Shown piece by piece: positions 28,401 through 35,131 of a stretch of DNA of 64,000 nt. Each line of letters opens with the position of its first letter. Within the stretch, counting starts at the first letter, position 1. The position numbers and the translations under genes were made by a program. The notes below the pieces were generated by a model. It had not been told where the DNA came from. It saw only the letters and a list, made by a program, of their open reading frames with translations, and searched no databases. The stretch is from NCBI GenBank assembly GCA_020632295.1, contig JACKFU010000001.1, forward strand, positions 124,001-188,000. The letters run 5' to 3'. Origin of the DNA: Candidatus Peribacteria bacterium (GTDB lineage: Bacteria; Patescibacteriota; Gracilibacteria; Peribacterales; Peribacteraceae).

Positions 28401-29734
28401 ACATCTGATGGAAGCTCAACAACGAGGTTGTGCTCAGAAGATACAACGGCAGTAGAAGAGAAGTCAGTTACAACATCAACTGTCACTGTCTCACATGGAT
28501 CAAGGATCAATGGAGAAGAGAAGCGGAGGTCAGATGTCTGATCTTCAGAGTCGATGGTGCGCTTGCGTGTTACACGAGCGCCGTTTACAGCTGCGTATAC
28601 ACCGTCAATGTCAGTCTCTGCACCGAATCCTTCGTGGAGGATGGTGAGGTTCTCAACAGCAACAGAGTCATCGCAAGATGCTGTAAAATCGATAGAAAGC
28701 ATAACTACGCCAACACCACCCTTTGGAACGGTGTCACCAACTGGGTTGGATGCTGCGAGCGAAAGCTCAACAATTCCGTCACCCTGCACGAATGCAGTGT
28801 AGCCGGAGAATCCAACGCTGTCAGAGAAAACCGTACCGTCAGCGCCCATAATGTCGCTAACAGAGAGTGTGTAGCTCTTACCAGCTTCCATGGAACCGCC
28901 GAGCGTAAGCTCTACAGTGCTGGTTCCAAGAAGGTCAGCTGATGTAACAGTCATACCTGCAATGCTGTAGGTGCTTACGTCTTCTGCACTTGCCTGATCG
29001 AGAGTGATGTTGAATTCAACTTCGATAGTTGTGGAAGATGTAGCAACAGCATCCGTGATCATTGGTTCGCCGCTCATAGAGCCGCCACAGTCAACTCCGT
29101 AGGAGAGACCCTGGTCAACACGGTAGAGCATAACGACCATTTCAGCACGGTTCATGTTGTCGCCTGGGCGAACACGACCAGTAGAGTCGTCACCCTGGAG
29201 GACACAGTGATCAGCCGCAGTCTGAATGACGTTGGTGTACCACTGTCCGCTTGGGTTATCAACGAACTGAGCAGCATCGCCTGTCGGTGCAAGACCGAAG
29301 GCTCGAACAATGAGAGCGGCAGCTTCAGCGCGGTTAATGTTCGCGCCAGGACGAGCGTAGCAAGGGTGGCTGCCGTAGCAGTCGCCGTCACCACGTACCC
29401 ATCCTTCTTTGCCTGCCTCTTCAAAGTACCCGTAGTACCAAGCACCAGTGGAAACATCATCGAAGGATGCTACAGCTGGAGGAGTGGAAAGGATTCCACC
29501 GTTCAGCTCAACAACCAACTTAACGAATTCTGCGCGATTGGCTGGGTCGCCAGCGCGGAAACGTGCTTGGGTGGAATCGAGGTAACCCGCATCAACGAAA
29601 GCGTTGACAGAGTCCCCGTACCACACGCCCGCAGGAACATCGTTGTACGCAGCAACTGTACCGACCTGAGTCAGAGAGATCGCTGCAACAGACATACCCG
29701 CGAGGACTTTCTTCAAACGAAGAGTAAAGTCCAT
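25445..29734 (-). CDS. Large SLH-domain surface (S-layer-like) protein
   Basis: 1429 residues. A signal peptide (VLAGMSVAAISLTQVGTVAA) is followed by three SLH domains (about 30-75, 85-145, 150-205; motifs DVPAGVWYGDSVNAFVDAGY, INRAEAAALIV and MNRAEMVVMLY). An Ig-like fold (about 225-310) and a long beta-rich, Thr/Ser/Asp-rich region with repeated domain-like blocks complete it. It is low in Lys. SLH domains attach to wall polymers, so it is the likely main surface-layer protein. The start is supported by the signal peptide. It has its own promoter and leader. Confidence 0.92.
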   Translation of the reverse strand: MDFTLRLKKVLAGMSVAAISLTQVGTVAAYNDVPAGVWYGDSVNAFVDAGYLDSTQARFRAGDPANRAEFVKLVVELNGGILSTPPAVASFDDVSTGAWYYGYFEEAGKEGWVRGDGDCYGSHPCYARPGANINRAEAAALIVRAFGLAPTGDAAQFVDNPSGQWYTNVIQTAADHCVLQGDDSTGRVRPGDNMNRAEMVVMLYRVDQGLSYGVDCGGSMSGEPMITDAVATSSTTIEVEFNITLDQASAEDVSTYSIAGMTVTSADLLGTSTVELTLGGSMEAGKSYTLSVSDIMGADGTVFSDSVGFSGYTAFVQGDGIVELSLAASNPVGDTVPKGGVGVVMLSIDFTASCDDSVAVENLTILHEGFGAETDIDGVYAAVNGARVTRKRTIDSEDQTSDLRFSSPLILDPCETVTVDVVTDFSSTAVVSSEHNLVVELPSDVFGNAKAVTGNFPLRGDTFRVAAVTSGIVSVTYRTVSPDEVEVGDVGVVVGKFEVSVNSTEDQTFYSMTLEQNSSSSDGDIVNLAIRRTDGTILTNTVSQTVGDFVTLVFDPPFTVLEGDKITLEVIADVVGGAGDTIIMHFEETSDLFAVGSLYGYGVNGQLYGSQISLPTETSSLPDTVTIDAGEFTIGIDGPAQQEYTRDDNDAILANIEFQTGGEDIDVKDFFVLVQGTSSTGGLLCADGGSTSTTCLSSSQSGSDDNIHEVLEDVQIRNKSTGRTIDGVRLTSTSAFGQGTNTGSVGTYQIYRFDDFIVRGDEQWELQVDFIDNGSEKHPESGDKFRVHICGEPTHILSAGALATNTTGCSFGGIITSSTSYQMQVEGLSTGDKVGDVRPRGTITGNFHQIATATLTIAVKEIGTGDTAVENAKNVLLFRFEARAGEAEDILFTKTIFESASGSLNNGQNYALWVDTDGDGQTDTILEDGVAAQSSQVTFSDLAGGGYVIPAEETVVFEVHANISSSLTNNDLEIRFDTGSTVSFIEAEELDDGSNLDNISTNSSCVDQGTGSAASSCDIVVTTVYSQLWTLRSSGDLYVNEDSQPVRNRQLLGGTLGEAILRLELHAEHEPIDVTDIQFTSSGSAATSLDRLELYRDGEATKFAEATKGGCGNDSRWTSRGGSGVTTFCVNMENQQLVIPDGADVDVIVRPRMKTDEQGGTSNQIISLFIGSGTTVENITVQARGGESSNDLAINDGDGTPEGEVYIGTTSSAGTNAVVYGNKNLSVLSKITAITNANPDANGTSVPTGISAIGQFKFTSAAHSNSKLGDNSVVLSGIVFNVNATNVTIAADTFKFYNKADQTKTVSCSDYYANSGLAVGVASGTLLVECPGLVASTVDTEIDEGTDATFVLEADITTPNNAAANGGVSVLQVTLQKFDDITDTVFGAQGAVSNRSHIQWRDSDQNTTIPSFLWIEYPETSVKSTSYNG

Positions 29735-29836
29735 AGGAATAAGGTGTTAAAAGGGAAATAAAAAACGAGTGAATAGAAAAGCTCCTGTGCAAGAGATCAG
29801 GGGTGTTATCGTGGAAAGTCACCACCCTTGTCTCCT

Positions 29837-29865
29837 TATATATAAAGAGGGAGCACGAGCTTTAA
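29837..29865 (-). promoter_or_regulatory. Promoter and leader of the SLH surface gene
   Basis: TTAAAG (29865-29860), 17 bp, TATATA (29842-29837). The about 100-nt leader holds a hairpin (GGGTG-GTG-actttc-CAC-...-CACCC). Long structured leaders commonly stabilise abundant S-layer mRNAs. Confidence 0.5.
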
Positions 29866-29882
29866 CTAAGAAAATTCAAAAA

Positions 29883-30115
29883 TGATAGGGCACGACGCAA
29901 ACGCGTGTGAAATACTTGTCTGTTAAGGCAAGTTGCCGATGCGTAAAGGAGCGTGTACACGGACCAGACTCTCCATGGCCTAGAAGGCGCGGGAGAGGCG
30001 GATCAGCGACATTTAAGCGTCCTTAGAGCTTGAAAGCAAGATGGTACGCACTGATCCGTGCATGCATAAGAACGCCCCGGGGCAGGGTTTGTTACACGTG
30101 AGCTATATGACTTTT
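29883..30115. ncRNA. Candidate structured RNA, strand unclear
   Basis: A GC-rich, gene-free stretch with several perfect stems: GGATCAG/CTGATCC enclosing CTTG-aaag-CAAG; CTCTCC/GGAGAG enclosing GCC-tagaa-GGC; GCCCCGGGGC; CGTGTACACG. On the minus strand TTATTC-17 bp-TATAGC lies just upstream. The conserved motifs of tmRNA, SRP RNA and RNase P RNA were looked for on both strands and not found. Confidence 0.4.
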
Positions 30116-30309
30116 CCGGCGTATGAATAAGAATTCTGCACTCATTTACCGATTTGGTTTGAGAATTCTTGAGAGAATCGGCTGATTTTTACTCGAAAAC
30201 TCTTACAAAATTAAGGTTGCCAAAATTGAAATTTATGGTGAATGTATTCAGGTTTGGCAAAGGAAAGATAACATGGGGTATGGGTGATTTTGCATTCTGG
30301 GGGGATTTG
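30116..30309. other. AT-rich gap after cysS
   Basis: No reading frame. Two AGAATTCT palindromes 24 bp apart, with CCGATT/AATCGG around the second, can form a hairpin. Nothing else seen. Confidence 0.4.
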
Positions 30310-31749
30310 TTAGGTTTTCTGTACTTTCTGCCCCTCTGACGTGTCCTTTACTTCATAACCTAGGGCTACGATTTCATCCCGCAGACGGTCTGATGCTTCA
30401 AAATCTTTATCGGCTCTCGCCTGCTCACGCTTCGCTGCAAGGTCTAAGACCTCTTGAGGCACAGAGATCTCTTCAGGCTCGAAGCAGCCGAAGGTTTCAC
30501 GAACCATTTCTACAAGTTCTTTACATGCCCCAAGTGTTTGCTCGTTGCGCGACCACGCCATAGCATCGAACACAACAGCGAGTGCCTGCGGCGTATTGAG
30601 ATCACTATCCATCGCAGCAGAAAATTTTTGAAGCCACACCTCTGCACCCTCTGCACCCTCTGTTCCCTTTGCGTCTTCTACCTCCCTCATCCACTCACTA
30701 ATCCTCCTCCGCGCCTTGTGCGCATCTTCAAGTCCCTTCTGCGTGAACTTCAAGTTCGTTCTGTAGTGCACAGAGAGAAGGTAGTACCGAAGGTCTTGCG
30801 GGCTAAATCCCATCGCTTCTATGTCTGTCAGTGTTAACACGTTGCCAAGACTTTTTGACATTTTGGTGTCGCCCATGTCGATAAAACGCTTGTGGAGCCA
30901 GTAGCGAACATGCGACTTACCATCACCGGAGCAGACTGATTGAGCAATCTCACATTCGTGGTGTGGGAAAATTAAATCCTCTCCGCCGGTGTGAATATCA
31001 AACGGAGAACCTAAAAACTTTTCACTCATACACGAGCACTCAATGTGCCACCCTGGAAACCCTTCGCCCCAGGGAGAGTCCCACCGCAAGATGTGGTTGG
31101 CATTTTCTCCCACACACTTTTTCCAGAGAGCGAAGTCTGCCGGATGCTTTTTATGTTCATCGACCGTGATGCGCGCACCTGCACTGAGGTTTTCCAGTGT
31201 GTTCCCGGACAGTTTTCCGTAATCACTAAACGACAGCACATCAAAGTACACACCATCTTCTGTTTCGTACGCGTGCCCCTTCTTTATAAGGGTTTCCGTC
31301 ATCGCAATCATCTCTGGGATTGTTTCTGTTGCCCGTGGACGGTGCTCGGGTTCTCGAAAGTTCAGCGCCTTCTCGTCTTCCAAATATTGATCTGAATACT
31401 TCTCCACAATCGCCATCACATCATCCCAAGTTACCTTTGCACCTTCTGTACCCTTTGCACCCTCTTTCATAGCTTGACCTTCTATCTTATCTCCTCCATC
31501 TGCATCCGCCTGATCGTCCCCTGTTAAGTGTCCGACATCGGTAATGTTTTTCACGTGCGTCACGTTCATGTCGTGACCAACTTCCAACCAACGACGCAGA
31601 AGATCTGCCAGGAGAAACGAACTGTAGTTTCCGATGTGCGGACGTCCGTAGACGGTCGGGCCGCAACTGTACATACGTACTTCTCCTTCTCTTATAGGAG
31701 AGAACTCTTGTTCAGCTTTTGCCATGGTGTTGTAGAGGGTCAGTGGCAT
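30310..31749 (-). CDS. cysS: Cysteinyl-tRNA synthetase
   Basis: 479 residues, class I synthetase. CGPTVYGRPHIGN holds the HIGH motif and the first zinc Cys; the others lie in ECSCMSEKFLG...HHECEIAQ. KMSKSLGN is the KMSKS loop. TATCAT is 6 nt before the ATG. Two short stretches rich in Gly/Glu/Ala, KEGAKGTEGAK (31433-31470) and DAKGTEGAEGAE (30639-30680), are encoded by 9-bp tandem repeats and look like in-frame insertions absent from typical homologs. Otherwise complete and presumably functional. Confidence 0.96.
   Translation of the reverse strand: MPLTLYNTMAKAEQEFSPIREGEVRMYSCGPTVYGRPHIGNYSSFLLADLLRRWLEVGHDMNVTHVKNITDVGHLTGDDQADADGGDKIEGQAMKEGAKGTEGAKVTWDDVMAIVEKYSDQYLEDEKALNFREPEHRPRATETIPEMIAMTETLIKKGHAYETEDGVYFDVLSFSDYGKLSGNTLENLSAGARITVDEHKKHPADFALWKKCVGENANHILRWDSPWGEGFPGWHIECSCMSEKFLGSPFDIHTGGEDLIFPHHECEIAQSVCSGDGKSHVRYWLHKRFIDMGDTKMSKSLGNVLTLTDIEAMGFSPQDLRYYLLSVHYRTNLKFTQKGLEDAHKARRRISEWMREVEDAKGTEGAEGAEVWLQKFSAAMDSDLNTPQALAVVFDAMAWSRNEQTLGACKELVEMVRETFGCFEPEEISVPQEVLDLAAKREQARADKDFEASDRLRDEIVALGYEVKDTSEGQKVQKT
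30639..30680. repeat. 9-bp in-frame repeats in cysS (second site)
   Basis: CTCTGCACC-type nonamers encoding EGAEGAE-like residues. The same family occurs at 31433-31470 in this gene and at 61989-62025 in the HD gene. Confidence 0.65.
31433..31470. repeat. 9-bp in-frame repeats in cysS (first site)
   Basis: Nonamers of the type CTTTGCACC encoding KGTEGAK; see 30639-30680. Confidence 0.6.
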
Positions 31750-31787
31750 GAACGTATGATACGGGAAATGTGAATCTTTGGATAATA

Positions 31788-31815
31788 TTAGAGTGTTAGA
31801 GTTTTAGAGTGTTAG
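31788..31815. repeat. 8-bp tandem repeat, AGAGTGTT family
   Basis: TTAGAGTGTTAGAGTTTTAG and one more unit; nearly the same sequence as 13528-13560, 18 kb away. Confidence 0.8.
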
Positions 31816-31850
31816 AAAAAACCGGCATGTCCACGGGAGGGCATACCGGT
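31815..31850 (-). terminator. csrA terminator
   Basis: On the minus strand ACCGGTATGCC-loop-GGACATGCCGGT is followed by T6, 22 bp after the csrA stop. Confidence 0.85.
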
Positions 31851-31871
31851 AAGGGGTTAGTTCCAGGAAGT

Positions 31872-32066
31872 TTACTCTTCTAGCTGCTCTGCGGCAGCTT
31901 GATTGTTACGCTGTATCGCGTCGTAGACTTCCTGTCGGTGAACGGGAACGTGCTCTGGAGCGTCGATTCCAACGCGAACTTTGTCGTTGCGGATGTCGAC
32001 GATGGTAATGACGATGCCATCACCGATTATAATTTGTTGATTCCTTTTTCGCGAAAGAACTAACAT
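31872..32066 (-). CDS. csrA: Carbon storage regulator CsrA
   Basis: 64 residues from MLVLSRKRNQQIIIGDGIVI, the universal CsrA start. A perfect AGGAGG lies 6 nt before this ATG, which rules out the in-frame ATG at 32090. RNA-binding residues of the family (N-terminal LSRK and the later VPVHRQEVY) are present. CsrA dimers bind GGA motifs in mRNA leaders and block translation. The gene's own leader holds the AGGAGG site, so self-repression is likely. It is one of very few genes here with a Shine-Dalgarno. Confidence 0.96.
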   Translation of the reverse strand: MLVLSRKRNQQIIIGDGIVITIVDIRNDKVRVGIDAPEHVPVHRQEVYDAIQRNNQAAAEQLEE

Positions 32067-32142
32067 GGTGAGCCTCCTATGCTTGCTCACTCTTCACAAC
32101 TGTTGCTCTGCACCATGCAAAACACATTGGCGAAGTGTGCGT

Positions 32143-32170
32143 AGTATATGGTAAAGAATAGTTAACGCAA
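32143..32170 (-). promoter_or_regulatory. csrA promoter
   Basis: TTGCGT (32170-32165), 16 bp, TATACT (32148-32143), leaving an about 70-nt leader with the AGGAGG site. Confidence 0.6.
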
Positions 32171-32178
32171 GCCAAAAA

Positions 32179-32207
32179 TTGCACACCCATCGCTTTCGCG
32201 CTAAGGT
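32179..32207 (+). promoter_or_regulatory. Aldolase promoter
   Basis: TTGCAC (32179-32184), 17 bp, TAAGGT (32202-32207), 9 nt before the ATG. The -35 lies just beside that of csrA on the other strand. Confidence 0.55.
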
Positions 32208-32216
32208 AGCCGCACT

Positions 32217-33101
32217 ATGACAACACAAGACGCAATTGCGCGTATACAAGGAAATGGATTCATCGCCGCTCTCGACCAGAGTGGTGGCTCTACTCCGAAA
32301 GCACTCAAAGCCTATGGCATTGAAGAAGGTGCTTGGGGAAGCGAAGAAGAGATGTTTGAACTCATTCACAACATGCGCACACGCATTATTGTGAACCCCA
32401 AATTCGATGAACGCGTCTGCGGCGCTATTTTGTTTGAGCGCACAATGAATAGTGAGATTGATGGCATGCCAACTGCGAAGTACCTCTCAGAAGTAAAAAA
32501 CATTGTGCCATTTTTGAAGGTTGATGAAGGTCTTAAAGATGAAGAAAACGGCGTACAGCTCATGAAAGAAATGAAAGGGCTAACAGAAAGACTTGCAAGT
32601 GCAAACAGTCACGGCATTTTTGGTACGAAAATGCGCAGTGTCATTAACGATGCAAACGCGCAGGGCATTGCTGCCATTGTCGACCAACAGTTTGATGTTG
32701 GTAACACGATTATTGCAGCAGGGCTTATGCCGATTCTCGAACCAGAAGTAAACATTAAGTCTGCAACGAAAGCAGAGTGCGAGGCATTGCTCCGCGATGC
32801 AATTCTTACGCACCTCGATCAGCTTGGTGACGATAAACAGATCATGCTGAAACTCAGCCTTCCTGATGAAGCAAATTTCTACCGTGACCTTATTACGCAT
32901 CCACGGGTTCTCCGTGTTGTCGCGCTTTCCGGTGGCTACTCCACCGAAGAAGCTAATGAAAAACTTGCAGCAAACAATGGCATGACTGCCAGCTTCTCCC
33001 GTGCGCTTGTCCAAGACCTTCGTGCAGACCAAAGTGATGAAGAATTCACCGCAACGCTTGATAGTGCAATTCAGGGGATTTACGAGGCTTCGATTACATA
33101 A
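32217..33101 (+). CDS. Fructose-bisphosphate aldolase class I
   Basis: 294 residues of the class I aldolase family: FIAALDQSGGSTPKAL, FLKVDEGL, GLMPILEPEVNI, and MLKLSLP carrying the probable Schiff-base Lys, then VVALSGGYS for phosphate binding. It splits fructose-1,6-bisphosphate into DHAP and glyceraldehyde-3-phosphate, with no metal needed. Cytoplasmic, monocistronic, nearly leaderless. The nonamer hairpin repeat starts 3 bp after the stop and may act as its 3' end. Confidence 0.94.
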   Translation: MTTQDAIARIQGNGFIAALDQSGGSTPKALKAYGIEEGAWGSEEEMFELIHNMRTRIIVNPKFDERVCGAILFERTMNSEIDGMPTAKYLSEVKNIVPFLKVDEGLKDEENGVQLMKEMKGLTERLASANSHGIFGTKMRSVINDANAQGIAAIVDQQFDVGNTIIAAGLMPILEPEVNIKSATKAECEALLRDAILTHLDQLGDDKQIMLKLSLPDEANFYRDLITHPRVLRVVALSGGYSTEEANEKLAANNGMTASFSRALVQDLRADQSDEEFTATLDSAIQGIYEASIT

Positions 33102-33103
33102 AG

Positions 33104-33180
33104 GAAGCTAAAGAAGCTGAGGAAGCTGAGGAAGCTAAGGATCGTTAGCTTCTTCAGAATCTTTAGCTTCCTTAGCTTCT
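33104..33180. repeat. 9-bp tandem repeats in inverted arms (hairpin)
   Basis: AAGGAAGCT/GAGGAAGCT nonamers followed by their complement around GGATCGTT. It lies between convergent genes. The last two codons and the stop of yidC (33172-33180) are inside it. Sister copy at 25300-25382. Confidence 0.8.
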
Positions 33181-34383
33181 TCTATTTACAAACAGCTGCT
33201 GCCCGATGGCAAACACTGTCGAGACGCCCCAATACAGTGACACTGCTGCGGGAAACTTGAGTGCGAAGAATCCAATCATCACCGGAAGGCCATAGAGCAT
33301 TACGCGCTGCTGAATTTCCTGTTGTGACATCGCTTCTTTTCCCTTCTTGTTCCCCTTCTTCTCCTCTTTTTTCTTACTGATTGCAAAGCTAAGCTTCATC
33401 TGGAAAAACTGCATCACCATCAGCAGTGGCGGCATTATAAAGACATTGGGCTGCATTAAATCTAGACCAAGGAACTGCGTACCAAAGGACCAGGTCAGGT
33501 GCTGGTACGGAGAGTAGAGCAGATGCTGAGACAGTGCGAGCACAGAACCATCGCGAATGGTGTAGAAGAGTCCAATGAGAATGGGGAACTGAATGAGCAT
33601 TGGCAAGCACGACTGCCATGGGTTTACTCCGTGCTCTTTCCAAATTTTCATCGTCTCCTGCTGCAACCGTTGTGGATTATCTTTGTATTTTGCTCTGAGT
33701 GCATCCATCTTCGGCTGTACGGTTTGCATTTTCCTCTGCCCTTCCATCGCATGCTGTGTTGGAATAAAGAGGATGAGTTTTACAATCAGCGTGAGAATGA
33801 TAATCGCTACTCCAAGGTTATAGCCCGGTGTCATGGATGCAATGAAGACAAGACCGTTCAGCAGTGGCTTCGAGATAAACGTTCGAAAGAGCTGTGTCAT
33901 GGTTCCAACTTCGTAGTATGTGAATCGTGTTTCGATGGGTGGTCCCTGCCGCACAACGGGAAGTGCTACATCGTACGTTCCGTATGTACTAAAGAGTGAG
34001 TACTTCCAGGGTGCAAGACTTATCGACGCTGTTTCTCCTTTAGGAATTGTCAGAAGTGGAACGCACGGTAGCGCAGTCTCCTCTGTTGTCAGAGGAGTAC
34101 GTTCTCCATCACTTGCCACCATCCATACATCAACCGGTGGCATCGGACAGCGATCGTCTAAAACGATATCTTCCTCTGAAAAATTCTTTACGAGGAGCTC
34201 AGCATAATGCTGGCCCTTCACCGTTGCATCCACTGGCTGCATGATGATGCCCTCCTGCGGATGTTGTGGACTAAATTTCTCCGGGAAGAAGAACTTCATC
34301 GCAGACTGCGATAGTAAGTACACTAGGGCAAAAATAAGGAGAAACTGGAGAAGGGAACCGGATCTAGTCTGTGGCTTGCTCAT
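33172..34383 (-). CDS. yidC: Membrane protein insertase YidC
   Basis: 403 residues. TM1 (LLQFLLIFALVYLLSQSAMKFFF), an extracytoplasmic beta domain of about 150 residues, then the conserved insertase core (YNLGVAIIILTLIVKLILF, MQTVQPKMDALRAKYKDNP, NPWQSCLPMLIQFPILIGLFYTI) and three more membrane helices. A short KKKEEKKGNKKGKEA basic loop precedes the last ones. It inserts and folds membrane proteins. Its ATG overlaps the rnpA stop (ATGA). The stop codon is supplied by the flanking repeat. Confidence 0.95.
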   Translation of the reverse strand: MSKPQTRSGSLLQFLLIFALVYLLSQSAMKFFFPEKFSPQHPQEGIIMQPVDATVKGQHYAELLVKNFSEEDIVLDDRCPMPPVDVWMVASDGERTPLTTEETALPCVPLLTIPKGETASISLAPWKYSLFSTYGTYDVALPVVRQGPPIETRFTYYEVGTMTQLFRTFISKPLLNGLVFIASMTPGYNLGVAIIILTLIVKLILFIPTQHAMEGQRKMQTVQPKMDALRAKYKDNPQRLQQETMKIWKEHGVNPWQSCLPMLIQFPILIGLFYTIRDGSVLALSQHLLYSPYQHLTWSFGTQFLGLDLMQPNVFIMPPLLMVMQFFQMKLSFAISKKKEEKKGNKKGKEAMSQQEIQQRVMLYGLPVMIGFFALKFPAAVSLYWGVSTVFAIGQQLFVNRRS

Positions 34384-34736
34384 AGGACATGCGAGAGAAA
34401 TGCCTCAGCATCACGCTGGATATCTGAGTAGTCGCAACTCAGACTAGCGACCTTCGGGGAAATCAACAACTGGAGAGTCGGAAGTTTTTCGTAATCTGCT
34501 ACGGTGATGCGCATTGCCTCTCTACAGCGCCTGCGCATTCTATTTCTCTTCACAGCAGATTTATCGAGCTTCACAGATGCCGCAGTCCCGACGTACAAAG
34601 TGGCAGATGGAGGATTTGTTACATTATGCGGCGCACCCTTTAGCCATTTTATGGTCATGGTTTTTCCTCGCCATACATGCCCTCTCCTACGAAGGTAGTC
34701 GTTTACTTTGCGACCGGAGAGACGGCTGAGTTTCAT
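34380..34736 (-). CDS. rnpA: Ribonuclease P protein component
   Basis: 118 residues from MKLSRLSGRKVNDYLRRRG. The in-frame upstream ATG at 34790 is rejected because those codons are a 7-bp repeat tract. The RNR motif is clear (AVKRNRMRRRCREAMR), as is the protein's basic character. It binds RNase P RNA and helps mature tRNA 5' ends. It is coupled to yidC as in most bacteria, but rpmH, the usual upstream partner, is absent. Confidence 0.93.
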   Translation of the reverse strand: MKLSRLSGRKVNDYLRRRGHVWRGKTMTIKWLKGAPHNVTNPPSATLYVGTAASVKLDKSAVKRNRMRRRCREAMRITVADYEKLPTLQLLISPKVASLSCDYSDIQRDAEAFLSHVL

Positions 34737-34737
34737 A

Positions 34738-34797
34738 TATGTATTTTGTATCTTGTATTTCGTATTTTGTATACAAAATACTATATACAAAATACTT
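34738..34797. repeat. 7-bp repeats, GTATTTT family, palindromic
   Basis: GTATTTT/GTATCTT/GTATTTC units run into their complement (AAAATAC, TATATAC) across GTATAC. It lies directly before rnpA and may form a hairpin in its leader. Confidence 0.75.
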
Positions 34798-34833
34798 AAT
34801 ACTTCTTAAGTACTAGGCTAAACTCCACCCATC

Positions 34834-35130
34834 ATGACTACACTTTCCACAGATGACGTTCGGCATATTGCAAAACTGTGCAGACTCAATCTAAGCGAAG
34901 AGCAACTAGAGAAGTTCCCAACTGAACTGAGTGCTATTTTAAGCTTCGTCGACAAGTTGCAGGAGGTGGACACAAGCAACGTGCAACCAACACCGCAATC
35001 AACCGGACTTACCAATGTGTTCCGTGACGATGAAGTCGTATCCGATGGACCGACAACTACAGAACTTCTTGCGACATCCCCGTTGCCGATTATTGATAAT
35101 CAAATTCAAACGCCATCCGCACATGGGTAG
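34834..35130 (+). CDS. gatC: Asp/Glu-tRNA amidotransferase subunit C
   Basis: 98 residues with the GatC pattern: LSTDDVRHIAKLCRLNLSEEQLEKF, LSFVDKLQEVDTSNVQPT, LRDDEV-like FRDDEVVSDG. It stabilises GatA and links it to GatB. TAAACT is 9 nt before the ATG. gatA starts 1 bp after its stop, or overlaps by 8 bp if the ATG at 35123 is used. gatB is not in the window. Confidence 0.93.
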   Translation: MTTLSTDDVRHIAKLCRLNLSEEQLEKFPTELSAILSFVDKLQEVDTSNVQPTPQSTGLTNVFRDDEVVSDGPTTTELLATSPLPIIDNQIQTPSAHG

Positions 35131-35131
35131 C

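Noticed and set aside
29883..30115. tmRNA, RNase P RNA or SRP RNA
   Set aside because: No alanine acceptor or tag frame, no GAGGAAAGTCC-like core, no GGAAGGAAGCAGC-like loop on either strand.
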